Of a stretch of DNA of 64,000 nucleotides, positions 37,290 through 46,644 are shown one piece after another (within the stretch, counting starts at the first letter, position 1; each line of letters opens with the position of its first letter). This DNA is from Paenibacillus pinihumi DSM 23905 = JCM 16419 (GTDB lineage Bacteria; Bacillota; Bacilli; Paenibacillales; Paenibacillaceae): contig NZ_KE383866.1 in assembly GCF_000422505.1 (NCBI RefSeq), positions 373,106 to 437,105 on the forward strand, given 5' to 3'. Position numbers and translations under genes: made by a program. A model generated the notes under the pieces. It was not told the DNA's origin. It worked only from the letters and a program-made list of their open reading frames with translations, and searched no databases.

Positions 37290-38033
37290 TTAAAAGAATC
37301 TGTTCCACCAGTTGTTGTGATTGTAACGGTCAGAGCGGTCATAATTTGAGCCGGAATTCCGGTCATTGTTTCTGCCGTAATCGTTCTGTCCAGAGTTAGT
37401 ACCGCTTCCGCCTTGACTCCCTTGATTAGAATGATCATTGCCGGTATCTTGTCCGTTTGGCTTGCCGGAGCCGGTATTTTGCTGATCACCTGAGGATGAA
37501 TTGTCGCTGCCTGTGGACGGGCTGTCGTTCTTAATGACCCGACGGGCAGTTACAAAAGTATCATCCCATACGCTTCCGGAGAAATCCGAAATCGTAACTC
37601 CAATCCCCTTGCGGTACGTTTGAAGTGTTTTATCATTGCCCATGTAAATTCCGACATGATTTATGACACCATCCCGGTTTGTATCGGAGAAAATCAGGTC
37701 TCCAGGCTGAAGCTGGTCGCGGGACACCTTAACACCTTCCTTGGCTTGCTCTTTAGAGGTACGCGGCAGATCAATGCCAATTTTCTTGAATACATATTGT
37801 GTGAAAGAAGAGCAGTCAAATTCATCTGTTCTTCCGGACGTGGCTCCGAATTTATAATCGACACCTAAAAATTGCTTTCCGGTTGAAATAACAGTGTTCG
37901 CTTTGGACGTGCTGTTCGTCGCTGCATAAGCTGCCGGCAGTGCGCCTGCCAAACTTCCGGACAACATGAGTGTCAAACTGAGCCCTGCCGCTGCCAACCA
38001 TTTGCCTGCATGAGGTACACGTACTGGATTCAT
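37290..38033 (-). CDS. Secreted NlpC/P60 peptidoglycan endopeptidase
   Basis: The 247-residue protein has a long signal peptide (to about AYA-ATN, residue 38). An NlpC/P60 domain (about 45-165) follows, with catalytic Cys in DEFDCSSFTQ, His in GVINHVGIYMG and a third polar residue further on. The C-terminal 75 residues are low-complexity Ser/Gly/Asn/Asp and end NHNNWWNRFF. Such enzymes cut D-Glu-diaminopimelate bonds in the cell wall. The disordered Asn-rich tail with a terminal aromatic cluster is unusual and may bind wall or be surface exposed. Confidence 0.93.
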   Translation of the reverse strand: MNPVRVPHAGKWLAAAGLSLTLMLSGSLAGALPAAYAATNSTSKANTVISTGKQFLGVDYKFGATSGRTDEFDCSSFTQYVFKKIGIDLPRTSKEQAKEGVKVSRDQLQPGDLIFSDTNRDGVINHVGIYMGNDKTLQTYRKGIGVTISDFSGSVWDDTFVTARRVIKNDSPSTGSDNSSSGDQQNTGSGKPNGQDTGNDHSNQGSQGGSGTNSGQNDYGRNNDRNSGSNYDRSDRYNHNNWWNRFF

Positions 38034-38225
38034 AGGTGATCTCCTTCTTTCTTATAATGTCTCTCGTCTGTGTTTATCTGTCATTCACTATATCACAGCA
38101 GACATTTCCTAAAATGTACCTCTAATACAAAAAATCCAGGACAGGCATAGGATTAGCAGCAATTATTAGAAAAGAATAAGTATTCTCTTCTTGACATTTG
38201 AAAACGTTTAAAAACGAAGCAAAAC

Positions 38226-38265
38226 AAACGGGGCAGCCCCAGATTGCCTGGCTGCTGCCCCGTTT
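38226..38265. terminator. Terminator of the chromate transporter genes
   Basis: AAACGGGGCAGC pairs with GCTGCCCCGTTT with an inner CAGCC/GGCTG stem. T-run is present on both sides. Confidence 0.75.
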
Positions 38266-38342
38266 GAACCCCCATTCACTACCGCTAATACAGAAAGAAC
38301 AGCCTTCAAAGCAATTATCGCCGCAGATTGCCACCAGGCCTG

Positions 38343-38882
38343 TCAAGCATAGAGAGCAATGCCTACAAGTCCGGATATGATCATGACGACAACAGGATGC
38401 TTGCGAAAAAACATCAAGGCCGCAAGCGAACCGAGAAAAATGATAAGCTGGCTCCAGGCGAACCATCCTGTCAATTCAAACATGCCATTGGCGCGGGCCA
38501 GCATCAGAGCGGAATAGATAATCAGTCCGGTAACCACCGACCGCAAACCGTACAGCGAAGATTGCAGACGCTTGCTCCCTCTAATCTTTACATATAAGAC
38601 GCCAATAGCGGCAATAATAAGAAAGGACGGCAGAATCATGCCGAGGGCCGCCACAATTGCTCCAGTCAGACCTGCCTGCTCGTAACCGACTGCAATGGCA
38701 ATATTCGTCGCCATCGGCCCGGGAGCCAGCCCGGACAACGATACCATCTCTGTAAAGCGCGACTCCGTCAGCCAGCCGTAACGGTCGACAACCTCACTGC
38801 CAATCCACGGTACCATGGAATAGCCGCCGCCAAACGACATTAACCCGATTTTCAAAGTCATCCAGAACAGCTTGAGAAGCAT
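38343..38882 (-). CDS. chrA: Chromate transporter, second half protein
   Basis: The 179-residue membrane protein is one half of the bipartite, short-chain ChrA type. Motifs are KIGLMSFGGGYSMVPW and GLAPGPMATNIA with about six helices. I choose ATG 38882 because GGGGG lies 9 bases upstream; the frame opens 8 codons earlier without a ribosome site. It follows the other half by 60 bases. The pair would form a chromate/sulfate-type exporter. Confidence 0.9.
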   Translation of the reverse strand: MLLKLFWMTLKIGLMSFGGGYSMVPWIGSEVVDRYGWLTESRFTEMVSLSGLAPGPMATNIAIAVGYEQAGLTGAIVAALGMILPSFLIIAAIGVLYVKIRGSKRLQSSLYGLRSVVTGLIIYSALMLARANGMFELTGWFAWSQLIIFLGSLAALMFFRKHPVVVMIISGLVGIALYA

Positions 38883-38942
38883 GGTGCAATACCCCCTCTG
38901 TGACAAATACCATCAAGCACGAATACCCGAAGGGAACTGCAC

Positions 38943-39554
38943 CTATATCATATAATCGTAAACAGGCTCTTCTTTTTTCGGAGGTATCTCCTTGCCGCTG
39001 CGCTTGCGTATCCGTACAATCCAGATGCCTGCTGCCACTCCCCCTGCTATCAGAAGCGCAGGATGGATAACTCCCCTGCCCAAATAAAGCAATCCAACGG
39101 TCAAAATTATAATCAGAATAGCCGGAAAGTCAACTGCCGCTGTTCTCCCGATCCGATATGCTGCATATACGACAAGCGCCACTACAGTCGCGCGTATAGA
39201 TAAAAATGCCGCCTCCACCTTCGGCTGATCCCGAAAAATCAGGTAAACCGCCGAGAGGGCAATAATAATCGCAAACGTAGGCAGCAAAATGCCTGCCAGC
39301 GCAGCTATTGCACCGAAAAGTCCCGCCACCCGGTAACCAATCAGCATAGCCGAGTTGATCGCTACTGCGCCCGGCACGGAGCCTGCAATACTAAATACAT
39401 CGGCTGCTTCACTTGCCTGCAGCCATTTGCGCCGCTCGGACACTTCCCGCTCCATGACGGCAAGCACAGCGTATCCGCCGCCAAATGTCATGGGCCCGAT
39501 TTTCAAAAAACTGATAAACAAAAGCCATAAATTCTGCTTCTCTTGCTGTCGCAT
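38943..39554 (-). CDS. chrA: Chromate transporter, first half protein
   Basis: The 203-residue membrane protein carries the half-ChrA motifs KIGPMTFGGGYAVLAVM and SIAGSVPGAVAINSA, with about six helices and a cytosolic basic tail (KRSGKEIPPKKEE). It precedes the second half in the same direction, the usual arrangement of the two-gene transporter in Bacilli. No chromate regulator is adjacent. Confidence 0.9.
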   Translation of the reverse strand: MRQQEKQNLWLLFISFLKIGPMTFGGGYAVLAVMEREVSERRKWLQASEAADVFSIAGSVPGAVAINSAMLIGYRVAGLFGAIAALAGILLPTFAIIIALSAVYLIFRDQPKVEAAFLSIRATVVALVVYAAYRIGRTAAVDFPAILIIILTVGLLYLGRGVIHPALLIAGGVAAGIWIVRIRKRSGKEIPPKKEEPVYDYMI

Positions 39555-39678
39555 TTCTATTTTCCCCCGGTAAGCCTAAAACTATTTAACCCATCTAGTA
39601 TACCATCTTCTATTTTGGTATGCAGACCAGATTATGACCGCTCTGTGGCAGATGGCCAGCCAGTGGAAACGTGCATGC

Positions 39679-39718
39679 AAAAACAAGGCCTCACCCGTCT
39701 GTCCGGGCAAAACCTTGA
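39679..39718 (-). terminator. Terminator of the ThuA-like gene
   Basis: On the minus strand CAAGG-TTTT-GCCCG pairs with CGGGT-GAGG-CCTTG, then TTTTTG. Confidence 0.6.
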
Positions 39719-39784
39719 TGGTGTTGATTGTTGATTAAACAAGCATACCTCCGGCTTCTGGCGCTTCATCCTTCTTTCTTTGGC

Positions 39785-40552
39785 TTACAACCGATGCTGC
39801 AAATTTTCCTTCGGGGTACCATCCCGGTAAGGGACATCCGGCTGAAACGCTCCTGTTCCCGATGGTGCCAGCCAGCGCACAGCATTTTTCAGCACTTGCC
39901 TGATTTCCTTCTGATAATAGATCGGAAAGGTCTCATGACCCGGGGTGAACAGAAATATTTTGCCGTTGCCCCGCTCAAATATGCAGCCGCTGCGGCAAAC
40001 ATCTCCGCCCTCGAACCAGCTGATAAAAAGCGTTTTGTCCGGCTCCGGGATCAGCAGCGGCTCACCATACATCTCATCCCGGGGAATTTCGATGCAGGCA
40101 TCAATCCCCTGTACAATCGGATGCCCCGGCGTAATAACCCATAACCGCTGCCGCTCTCCCTGAGGCATTGTCCGGAAGCTCCCCCATCCCGGCGGCTGCG
40201 GGTAAATACCCATCAGCTTCTGCCACGGCTTGGAGAACATAGCCGAATGCAGCACCAGCAAGCCCATTCCGCGGTTCAACACATGGGAACATACTCTGTC
40301 AGCCAGATCATCCGGCAGGTCATTATTGTCCAGATGGCTCCACCAGATGAGCACATCAGTGCTGCTTATTAATTCGTTGTCCAAGCCGCACTCCGGATCA
40401 TGCTGTGTGACGGTTCGTACCTGAAAGTCCGAAACCTGGCGCAATCCTTCGGCAATGGCTTCATGCATTCCATGCGGGTATACAAGACTGACCGGCTCAT
40501 AGCGGTCCTGATTATGCTCACACCATACTGTTACCCGTATTGTCTGCTGCAT
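39785..40552 (-). CDS. ThuA-like (trehalose utilization) glutamine-amidotransferase fold protein
   Basis: The 255-residue cytosolic protein matches ThuA: it starts RVTVWCEHNQDRYEP and VYPHGMHEAIAEGL, has VLIWWSHLDNN, MGLLVLHSAMFSKP, and ends with FTPGHETFPIYY. ThuA proteins take part in trehalose, sucrose or other disaccharide use through 3-keto sugars. It lies 160 bases after the kinase gene in the same direction. That gap holds a near-cre site, CGAAACCGTTCTCA at 40645-40658, one mismatch from TGNAANCGNTNNCA, so it may have its own catabolite-repressed promoter. Confidence 0.9.
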   Translation of the reverse strand: MQQTIRVTVWCEHNQDRYEPVSLVYPHGMHEAIAEGLRQVSDFQVRTVTQHDPECGLDNELISSTDVLIWWSHLDNNDLPDDLADRVCSHVLNRGMGLLVLHSAMFSKPWQKLMGIYPQPPGWGSFRTMPQGERQRLWVITPGHPIVQGIDACIEIPRDEMYGEPLLIPEPDKTLFISWFEGGDVCRSGCIFERGNGKIFLFTPGHETFPIYYQKEIRQVLKNAVRWLAPSGTGAFQPDVPYRDGTPKENLQHRL

Positions 40553-40711
40553 GACAGTCTCCTCCCGGGGCTTGGAGCTCCCGCTCCGCCCTCCCTGTTA
40601 TCAGCTTGCACCCTTGCGGTTGAGACCGTTACCGGCACTGCTGCCGAAACCGTTCTCAAGCATTGTAACCGCATTCCAAAAGCCAGACACACAAATGCTT
40701 CTTCTTCGGCA

Positions 40712-41710
40712 TCAGACAGCCGCCCCGTCTCTCAACAGCCCGAATTGCTGTGCTCCCTGCTCGCATTGCAGCAATACCTCTTCAGGAATATCCCCGGCAT
40801 ACAAGCCGCCAAGCCCCAGTCTGACTGCACCGACAACCGGCTCATACAGGGCATTTACAATTTTAGCGCGAGGAGCAACGCTTTGAATTTCCGATACTAC
40901 CGTCTCTCTCAGTAACGGATACTGAGTCTTGAACAGCCCCCCTGTCAGAACAACGTCAAAATCCGTCTCCTGCAGCCTGTACTTGGTTATTCCGGCCGTA
41001 ATATAGCTGCTCATGTTTTTGGCGAAGCTGCTGACGATTGCATGTGCAGCCAAGTCCCCCTCATCCGCCAGCTCAAAGAGCAGATAGGTCATATCCTTGG
41101 GGCTGCGCTTGAGCCGATCACGCGGCAGATCATACAGCACCTGCACGACAGAATCCAGCCCGTAAAACTCAAGCACCTTCGCGGTCAGGCGTGTAGGCGG
41201 TATGCGGCCGATCTCCGCATCAAACAGCGCCTGGTGAATTCTCTCTCCAAGACCGCGTCCACCCTGATCGAGCCGGTCGATATAGCTGCCGTAGACCACC
41301 TCGACACCGCCCTGTCCCCGCAGTGCGACATTCAGTCCTGTGCCTGCACACAGCACCGCGGCATCCGGTTTGTTCGTGCCTGCTCCAAGTGCAATCAGAC
41401 AGTCATTGACGACTCTGATTTGCGCCCCTTCCCACAGCTTCTGCAGCTCGCCCCGGATAAGCGCTTCCTCTTCCGGCCAGTTGACACCGGCGATGCCTCC
41501 CGCTACTGTGCGGATATTTTCCGGCATTGCTCCCGCCTTCTCAAGCGCTTGCTGTGCCGCCTGGCGTATTGCCGCCAGCGCATGCTCCACGCCGTCATAA
41601 TAAAAGCAGGAGCCGTAGCTGGTCCCTTGAGAGAGCAGCTTGCCGTCCTCGCTGTACAATACGGCAATGGTCTTGCTTCCGCCCTGATCGATTCCCAAAT
41701 GCAGGGTCAT
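40712..41710 (-). CDS. BadF/BadG/BcrA/BcrD-type sugar kinase (N-acetylglucosamine kinase-like)
   Basis: The 332-residue cytosolic kinase has the actin-like ATPase fold. Phosphate 1 motif is GIDQGGSKTIAVLY, phosphate 2 region VLCAGTGLNVAL, and the adenosine region is VVLTGGLFK. Start is ATG 41710, with GGGGG 7 bases upstream; the frame is open for 31 more codons with no support. The family includes eukaryotic-type GlcNAc kinases and BcrAD-type ATPases. It lies upstream of the ThuA-like gene. A perfect palindrome 24 bases upstream of the start probably is its operator. Confidence 0.88.
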   Translation of the reverse strand: MTLHLGIDQGGSKTIAVLYSEDGKLLSQGTSYGSCFYYDGVEHALAAIRQAAQQALEKAGAMPENIRTVAGGIAGVNWPEEEALIRGELQKLWEGAQIRVVNDCLIALGAGTNKPDAAVLCAGTGLNVALRGQGGVEVVYGSYIDRLDQGGRGLGERIHQALFDAEIGRIPPTRLTAKVLEFYGLDSVVQVLYDLPRDRLKRSPKDMTYLLFELADEGDLAAHAIVSSFAKNMSSYITAGITKYRLQETDFDVVLTGGLFKTQYPLLRETVVSEIQSVAPRAKIVNALYEPVVGAVRLGLGGLYAGDIPEEVLLQCEQGAQQFGLLRDGAAV

Positions 41711-41733
41711 TCCCATTCCCCCTCTAATCGATT

Positions 41734-41747
41734 GTGTAACGTTACAC
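41734..41747. promoter_or_regulatory. Perfect 14-bp palindrome, LacI-type operator
   Basis: GTGTAACGTTACAC is fully symmetric with a central CG, as in LacI-family operators. It lies upstream of the kinase gene, near a TTGTGTAAC word. The regulator is not in this window. Confidence 0.65.
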
Positions 41748-42460
41748 CTATCATCACTGTATAATGCTGGCATTCTTATTGTCAATGCAGTTTTGCCTCT
41801 CACCCCGCGGTTTGCCGTATGCTGCCGCAGCTCGGAAGTGATGTTGCGATGCCCGCTCCCTTTGCCCGCTCCCTTTTTTATAGAAGATGAAAGCCCGATA
41901 GCCTTTTAATGAAGGCTCCCGGGACAAGACAGGCCAACAAGCGGGGGACAGATTACGGGTTAACTGTAATATTGAAGTTCGGAGTATTATTTCTAATATT
42001 GACGACAGAACCTACTGCCGGCCCTGTCCAGGCTCGGGTATTTCAATCGCCAAGATGCCAAAGCCGGATTTCGCATCGAACTGGTCGCCGGTTGAATGAT
42101 TGTCCATACTTGCCAGGGAAAGCCAATTATGCTACACTTGATCTACTTTTAAATGAACGGAGGGTTAAGTGTGGTAGATTATTTCCGGATTCGCACTTTG
42201 CGCGTTTAATTGAACACGCCCAAGGCTCTGCCTCGTAAGCAGAGGAATCAGGATAGGTCTGCCCATTTAACCTTATATGGAACATGTTATGCCAAGCACC
42301 ATCAATAGCCTTCCCTTCGATATCTATTGAAGCGGGGCATTCGGATGTTGCTTTGACATAGACCGTTCCATCTTTGGGATTCCGGCCAACCCGGACACGT
42401 CCAGCGCTGTCGTACATTTAGCGCCTGAGTCATGTCCCCTGATTTCCTCTTCGCTTACCC
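41748..42460. other. Gene-poor stretch with a degraded reading frame
   Basis: About 700 bases without a confident gene. The right half (42127-42417, minus strand) may be a gene remnant, listed separately. The left half shows nothing recognisable. Confidence 0.5.
42127..42417 (-). pseudogene. Possible gene remnant, 96 codons
   Basis: A minus-strand frame reads GRNPKDGTVYVKATSECPAS, then IDIEGKAIDGAWHNMFHIRL, which looks like real beta-rich protein. An in-frame stop directly precedes the ATG and no ribosome site is visible. The tail loses protein character. I do not recognise the family. It may be a fragment of a larger, lost gene or a poor short gene. Confidence 0.3.
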
Positions 42461-42487
42461 AAGCACAGGCAGCCTGCCTGTGCTTTA
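42461..42487 (+). terminator. Orphan terminator-like hairpin before hflX
   Basis: AAGCACAGGC-AGCCT-GCCTGTGCTT followed by TATTTGTTT. There is no plus-strand gene upstream, so it may close an unrecognised transcript or be a leader hairpin of hflX, which begins 45 bases later. Confidence 0.6.
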
Positions 42488-42531
42488 TTTGTTTGCCTTA
42501 CAAATCAGGTATATGAAAGGAAGATATATAA

Positions 42532-43815
42532 ATGACTGCAGAACAAACCAAAGCATTGCTCGTCGGTGTACAACTGCCGCAGCAGCACAAATTCGACTAT
42601 TCCATGGAGGAGCTTGCCAATCTGGCAGCGGCTTGCAATATAGAGCCTGTGGGAGAGGTACGGCAAAAGTCAGCCCGACTCCACACTTCCCACTATATCG
42701 GCAGCGGGAAGCTCCAAGAATTGAAGACCATGCTGGAAGCCTGTGACCACCCGGCAGTCTTATTCAATGATGAGCTGTCCCCCGCCCAGATTCGCAATCT
42801 GGAGGCGGAGCTGAAATGCGAAATTATCGACCGGACCATGCTGATTTTGGAAATTTTCGCGCAACGTGCGAAAACAAGAGAAGCCCAGCTTCAGGTTGAG
42901 ATCGCACGGCTGTACTATATGCTGCCCCGGCTGGTTGGCAGCCGTGAATCGCTGGGCAGACAGGGCGGCGGATCGGGCCTCAGGAACCGTGGTTCAGGTG
43001 AAACCAAGCTGGAGCTCGACCGCCGGCGGATCGAGGACCGGATTGCCATGCTGGAGAGTGAACTTGAGAAGCTGGTATCGCGGCGCCAGGTGCTGCGCAA
43101 GCAGCGCCGTAAAAACGAGGTACCCGTGGTCAGCCTTGTCGGGTATACGAATGCCGGCAAATCATCACTGATGAATGCGATGCTGGAAGTGTATCATCCG
43201 GACACAGATAAGCAAGTATTCGCCCATAATATGTTATTTGCCACCTTGGAGACGAAATCCCGGAGCATTGAGCTTCCCGGCAATAGATCCTTCGTGCTGA
43301 CCGATACAGTCGGATTCGTCAGCCAGCTCCCCCATCATCTGGTCAAGGCTTTCCGCTCAACGCTGGAGGAGGTTGCCGAAGCGGATCTGCTGCTGCATGT
43401 CGTGGACAGATCCAATCCCGACTGGGAGGTGCAAATGGAAGTTACACGGGAGACACTGCGTGATTTGGGAGCGGATCATGTAAAGGAGCTTATCGTTTAC
43501 AACAAGTCCGATCTGACCGATGAGCCTTATCCGCGCTTAACGAAGAACAGCATCTATCTGTCAGCCAGAGAAAAGCGCGGCATAGATGAACTGTCAGCAG
43601 AATTGACCAAGCGGATCTTCCAGGATTTTGTGCAATGTGAAATTCTGGTCCCTTATGATAAAGGGCAGGTGGTATCCTACTTTAATTCTCATGCAGATGT
43701 TCAGGCTACAGCCTATGAAGAGGATGGAACAAGGCTTACCATGTCCTGCCGGATCGCCGATATTGATCGCTACCGCGATGATATTCAGATATTGGAAGAC
43801 GCCCGGCCATTTTAA
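42532..43815 (+). CDS. hflX: GTPase HflX
   Basis: The 427-residue protein is a ribosome-associated GTPase that splits or rescues ribosomes. The N-terminal HflX domain ends with the glycine-rich linker GRQGGGSGLRNRGSGETKLE. The G domain has G1 GYTNAGKSSL, G3 DTVGFVSQLPHHLV and G4 NKSD. C-terminal part is about 365-427. Length is normal. A terminator follows; the gene is a single unit. Confidence 0.96.
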   Translation: MTAEQTKALLVGVQLPQQHKFDYSMEELANLAAACNIEPVGEVRQKSARLHTSHYIGSGKLQELKTMLEACDHPAVLFNDELSPAQIRNLEAELKCEIIDRTMLILEIFAQRAKTREAQLQVEIARLYYMLPRLVGSRESLGRQGGGSGLRNRGSGETKLELDRRRIEDRIAMLESELEKLVSRRQVLRKQRRKNEVPVVSLVGYTNAGKSSLMNAMLEVYHPDTDKQVFAHNMLFATLETKSRSIELPGNRSFVLTDTVGFVSQLPHHLVKAFRSTLEEVAEADLLLHVVDRSNPDWEVQMEVTRETLRDLGADHVKELIVYNKSDLTDEPYPRLTKNSIYLSAREKRGIDELSAELTKRIFQDFVQCEILVPYDKGQVVSYFNSHADVQATAYEEDGTRLTMSCRIADIDRYRDDIQILEDARPF

Positions 43816-43828
43816 ACGCACGCTAAAA

Positions 43829-43860
43829 GAAACCAGTCCCGGCGGGACTGGTTTCTTTAT
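43829..43860 (+). terminator. Terminator of hflX
   Basis: GAAACCAGTCCC-GGC-GGGACTGGTTTC followed by TTTATT. Confidence 0.92.
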
Positions 43861-43946
43861 TAAAAAGACTCCTTGTAAAAAAAGCGGGCTTTCGGACCAG
43901 CATCTCCGGTAAGCCGGATCATTCAGGATTTACGATGTTCTTTAAA

Positions 43947-44840
43947 TTAATCCATCAAATCCAGTATGGATGACTGCATCGCTGCGAACTTGCTTGGCGT
44001 AATGCCTACACTCTCCTTGAAAGAGCGGCTGAACAAATGAATGCTGGAGAAGCCTACTTCTTCTGCAACCTCCGTTATCGTCTTGTCCCCTTGTAAAATT
44101 CTCAGCTTGGACTGCTCAATGCGGACATGCTTCAAATAATTGTAGACGGAAATCCCGAGCTGATTTTTGAATAAATAGGACAAATGATTAGGTGTGACCC
44201 CTGCATATTTGCTAATCTCTTCATTGGAGAGCCGGACGTCAGGATAGCGCTTGTTCATACAACCGATTGCCCTTTCGATAGTCGGCCACCCTTTGGTCAT
44301 TTTCCCTTCTGTTTCCTTGTGTCCGGCCTGGTTTTTGAAGAACAGATACAACAGCTCCAGGCAAATGGACTTGATCATTAACAGATTCCCCGGACCCGAC
44401 CCGGCCATTTCCTTATGCATCTGTAAAAATCGCTTCTTCAATTCAATCCGGTCCGCCAGCTGCAATCGGGCAATCGGGTGAATATGTGCAAGCTGCATTT
44501 CCCCCGGAGGTGCATCCTCCTGGCGAAAGCTGGCGGCGCTGGTCTGCTTTAGCATGCTTCGTGCCTGATCATAGTACAGGTCAAAATGAAAAATGTATTG
44601 AATAAGCGGAAGCCCGGAGGTCGTAGAGCGGATAAGATGGGACATGAACGGATGCATCAGCACCACATCGCCTTCCCTCACCACATATTTGACGCCACGG
44701 AGAATAAATTCCGCCTCCCCCTGCTCAATATACGTATAGACATGATCATGGTCCATCCACTCTCCGGTCAGGGAAAATGATTTCATGATTCGGCCTGCCC
44801 TGACAAAAGGAGATATGCTGTTCATCCATGACTCATCCAT
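43947..44840 (-). CDS. AraC-family transcriptional regulator
   Basis: The 297-residue regulator has a cupin-like sensor (about 15-110; YTYIEQGEAEFILRGVKYVV, then VLMHPFMSHLI) and a C-terminal double HTH (about 190-290; LSNEEISKYAGVTPNHLSYL, then GFSSIHLFSRSFKESVGITP). It is the last gene of an operon with two sugar epimerase/isomerase genes and an MDR dehydrogenase and probably controls it. Confidence 0.93.
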   Translation of the reverse strand: MDESWMNSISPFVRAGRIMKSFSLTGEWMDHDHVYTYIEQGEAEFILRGVKYVVREGDVVLMHPFMSHLIRSTTSGLPLIQYIFHFDLYYDQARSMLKQTSAASFRQEDAPPGEMQLAHIHPIARLQLADRIELKKRFLQMHKEMAGSGPGNLLMIKSICLELLYLFFKNQAGHKETEGKMTKGWPTIERAIGCMNKRYPDVRLSNEEISKYAGVTPNHLSYLFKNQLGISVYNYLKHVRIEQSKLRILQGDKTITEVAEEVGFSSIHLFSRSFKESVGITPSKFAAMQSSILDLMD

Positions 44841-44895
44841 CTGCTGTCCTCCTTCCTGAATGATCCGCCATCTAATGATTATAGAAGCAGTGATC

Positions 44896-45726
44896 TTATT
44901 TAATCGGGATCTGCAATTGTTGTTCTATATAATGCCGGCAAATTTCCAGGCTCCGGTATGGCGTGTTGAGCGATCTGTCGACCTCGACGGTAACCCAGCC
45001 TGTGTAACGGATGTCATTCAAGGCTTCAATAACACCTGCAAAATCAACAGCACCCTGCCCCAGCTCGCAAAAGAACGGGAGTTCCTCTGCTGAAGCCTGA
45101 TTTTGAACGGTCAGATCCTTCATATGCACGTAAGCGACTCTGTCCTTGTAGCGGCGAATGATAGCTGCCGGGTCCATGCCCGCTCCGAGCAAATGGGCCG
45201 TATCAGGAGCGAAGTACACCTCGGGCGCGAGCTGCTCCATCAATGCGACCAGTTCATGCTCGTCCTGCACCTCTGTCCACAGATGCGGATGGATGCAGGC
45301 TTTTACCCCAAGATCGTATGTTGCCTTGGCAATTTCGTTGATCGTCACAGCCGCATTTTTCAATTCATCCGGTGTAGTCGGATGCTCGCGCGTTCCTCCG
45401 GGTCCCAGGACAAGAATGTCTGCGCCGCATTGCCTGATTGTTTTGGCAAGACGCACATTATGATCCACCAGTTCCCGGCGGACTCCGGGGTCAGCAAATC
45501 TCTGGTTCGCACCGCCGGACGCGCCGCCATACAATCCGGTCAGCACAAGCCCGTATCCGGCCAGCCATTCTTTGAAGGTGTCGATTCTATTTTCATATTG
45601 AAGCACAAAAGATGCCCACGGTTCAATAGCCCGGTATCCCAGCTGTGAAATTTCCTCCACCGCTTTGAGATGATCGTCCCCCCAAGTGATGGCGTGAGCA
45701 GCAATTTTCCCTTTGAAATCAGACAT
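44896..45726 (-). CDS. Sugar phosphate isomerase/epimerase (IolE-like)
   Basis: The 276-residue TIM-barrel protein belongs to the AP-endonuclease 2 (xylose isomerase-like) family. It starts KGKIAAHAITWGDDHLKAVE, and metal ligands of Glu/Asp/His type appear near CIHPHLWTEVQDEHEL, FAPDTAHLLGAG and HMKDL. The end of the barrel is GWVTVEVDRS. Start is ATG 45726, with AAGGAG 8 bases upstream. The pattern is close to inosose dehydratase IolE and to keto-sugar epimerases. It follows the paralogous epimerase gene by 62 bases. Confidence 0.88.
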   Translation of the reverse strand: MSDFKGKIAAHAITWGDDHLKAVEEISQLGYRAIEPWASFVLQYENRIDTFKEWLAGYGLVLTGLYGGASGGANQRFADPGVRRELVDHNVRLAKTIRQCGADILVLGPGGTREHPTTPDELKNAAVTINEIAKATYDLGVKACIHPHLWTEVQDEHELVALMEQLAPEVYFAPDTAHLLGAGMDPAAIIRRYKDRVAYVHMKDLTVQNQASAEELPFFCELGQGAVDFAGVIEALNDIRYTGWVTVEVDRSLNTPYRSLEICRHYIEQQLQIPIK

Positions 45727-45788
45727 TGGCAAATCTCCTTGTCTAAAGAGTGATCGGTGTTCGATTCCGGTCCATGCTCATGGCTGTT

Positions 45789-46631
45789 CTAAGCCAAGAT
45801 GCTTTCATCAGCGCCAAATACCTGGTCAAAACCAGCTCTGGACCGGGCCAGCAGTTCCTCTCTGCTTTGGCCGGATGAAGGCGCCAGCACCTCCTGGGCA
45901 ACAGCTCCCTTATAGCCGATCTTTCTCAGACTCTCAAGAAACCCTGCCAGATCAATAACCCCTTCACCCGGATACAGCCGTTCATGATCAAGCAATTCCG
46001 CAATTGGAAGGTCCTTCGCATCATTGATATGGACATGTACAATATCCTCGGCCCTTAACTGCAAAAGATCATCTGTGCTTAAGCCATTTGTATACCAATG
46101 GTAGGAATCCAGCAGCAAACCTGTATTTCTCGCTCCGATCGCTTCTATCCATCCCAGCGTGTCCTTCATTGTCCAAAGGAACGGGTTGGCCCACTGCGTG
46201 CGCAGATGGTGGCTGCCTACAAACTCCAGACCAAGCGAAATACCGTATGCGCCAAGAACATCGGCAACCAGCCTCAGGCGCCTTGTTGCAGCAATCATGA
46301 AGAGTGCGGCAGGCTGATCGGTTGACGGTAAAATATAGGTGCAGCACTTGAAGCATTGCAGGGAAGCTGCCGCTTCCGCCACTTCACTGAGTGATTTCAA
46401 GCTGTCCAAAAACTGCTTCTCCGAGTTCCGCCAATCGACTTCCAAGTCAAACGAGCCGATGCGGACTCCATGGCTCTTCAGCATCATGACAGCTTCTTCC
46501 TGCCCAACCTCTCTAATGAATGCGAGCGGGTTCAAATCGACCGACTGAAAACCGAAATTTGCTGCCTGGCGGATGAAATCCGCATTTGATCCTACATCTC
46601 CAAGCCCGGCGCGTGTTAATCCTCTAATCAT
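45789..46631 (-). CDS. Sugar phosphate isomerase/epimerase
   Basis: The 280-residue TIM-barrel protein is a second AP-endonuclease 2 family member: TRAGLGDVGSNADFIRQAAN at the start, FGFQSVDLNP, LGLEFVGSHHLRT and LLLDSYHWYTNG for the metal site, and VHINDAKDLPIAEL later. Start is ATG 46631 with GGGGGAAG upstream; it lies 13 bases after the MDR dehydrogenase. It is quite different from its neighbour, so the two may act in sequence. Confidence 0.88.
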   Translation of the reverse strand: MIRGLTRAGLGDVGSNADFIRQAANFGFQSVDLNPLAFIREVGQEEAVMMLKSHGVRIGSFDLEVDWRNSEKQFLDSLKSLSEVAEAAASLQCFKCCTYILPSTDQPAALFMIAATRRLRLVADVLGAYGISLGLEFVGSHHLRTQWANPFLWTMKDTLGWIEAIGARNTGLLLDSYHWYTNGLSTDDLLQLRAEDIVHVHINDAKDLPIAELLDHERLYPGEGVIDLAGFLESLRKIGYKGAVAQEVLAPSSGQSREELLARSRAGFDQVFGADESILA

Positions 46632-46644
46632 TGTGTCTTCCCCC

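Noticed and set aside
41909-42238. 109-codon plus-strand frame before hflX
   Set aside because: Lacks protein character and a ribosome site.
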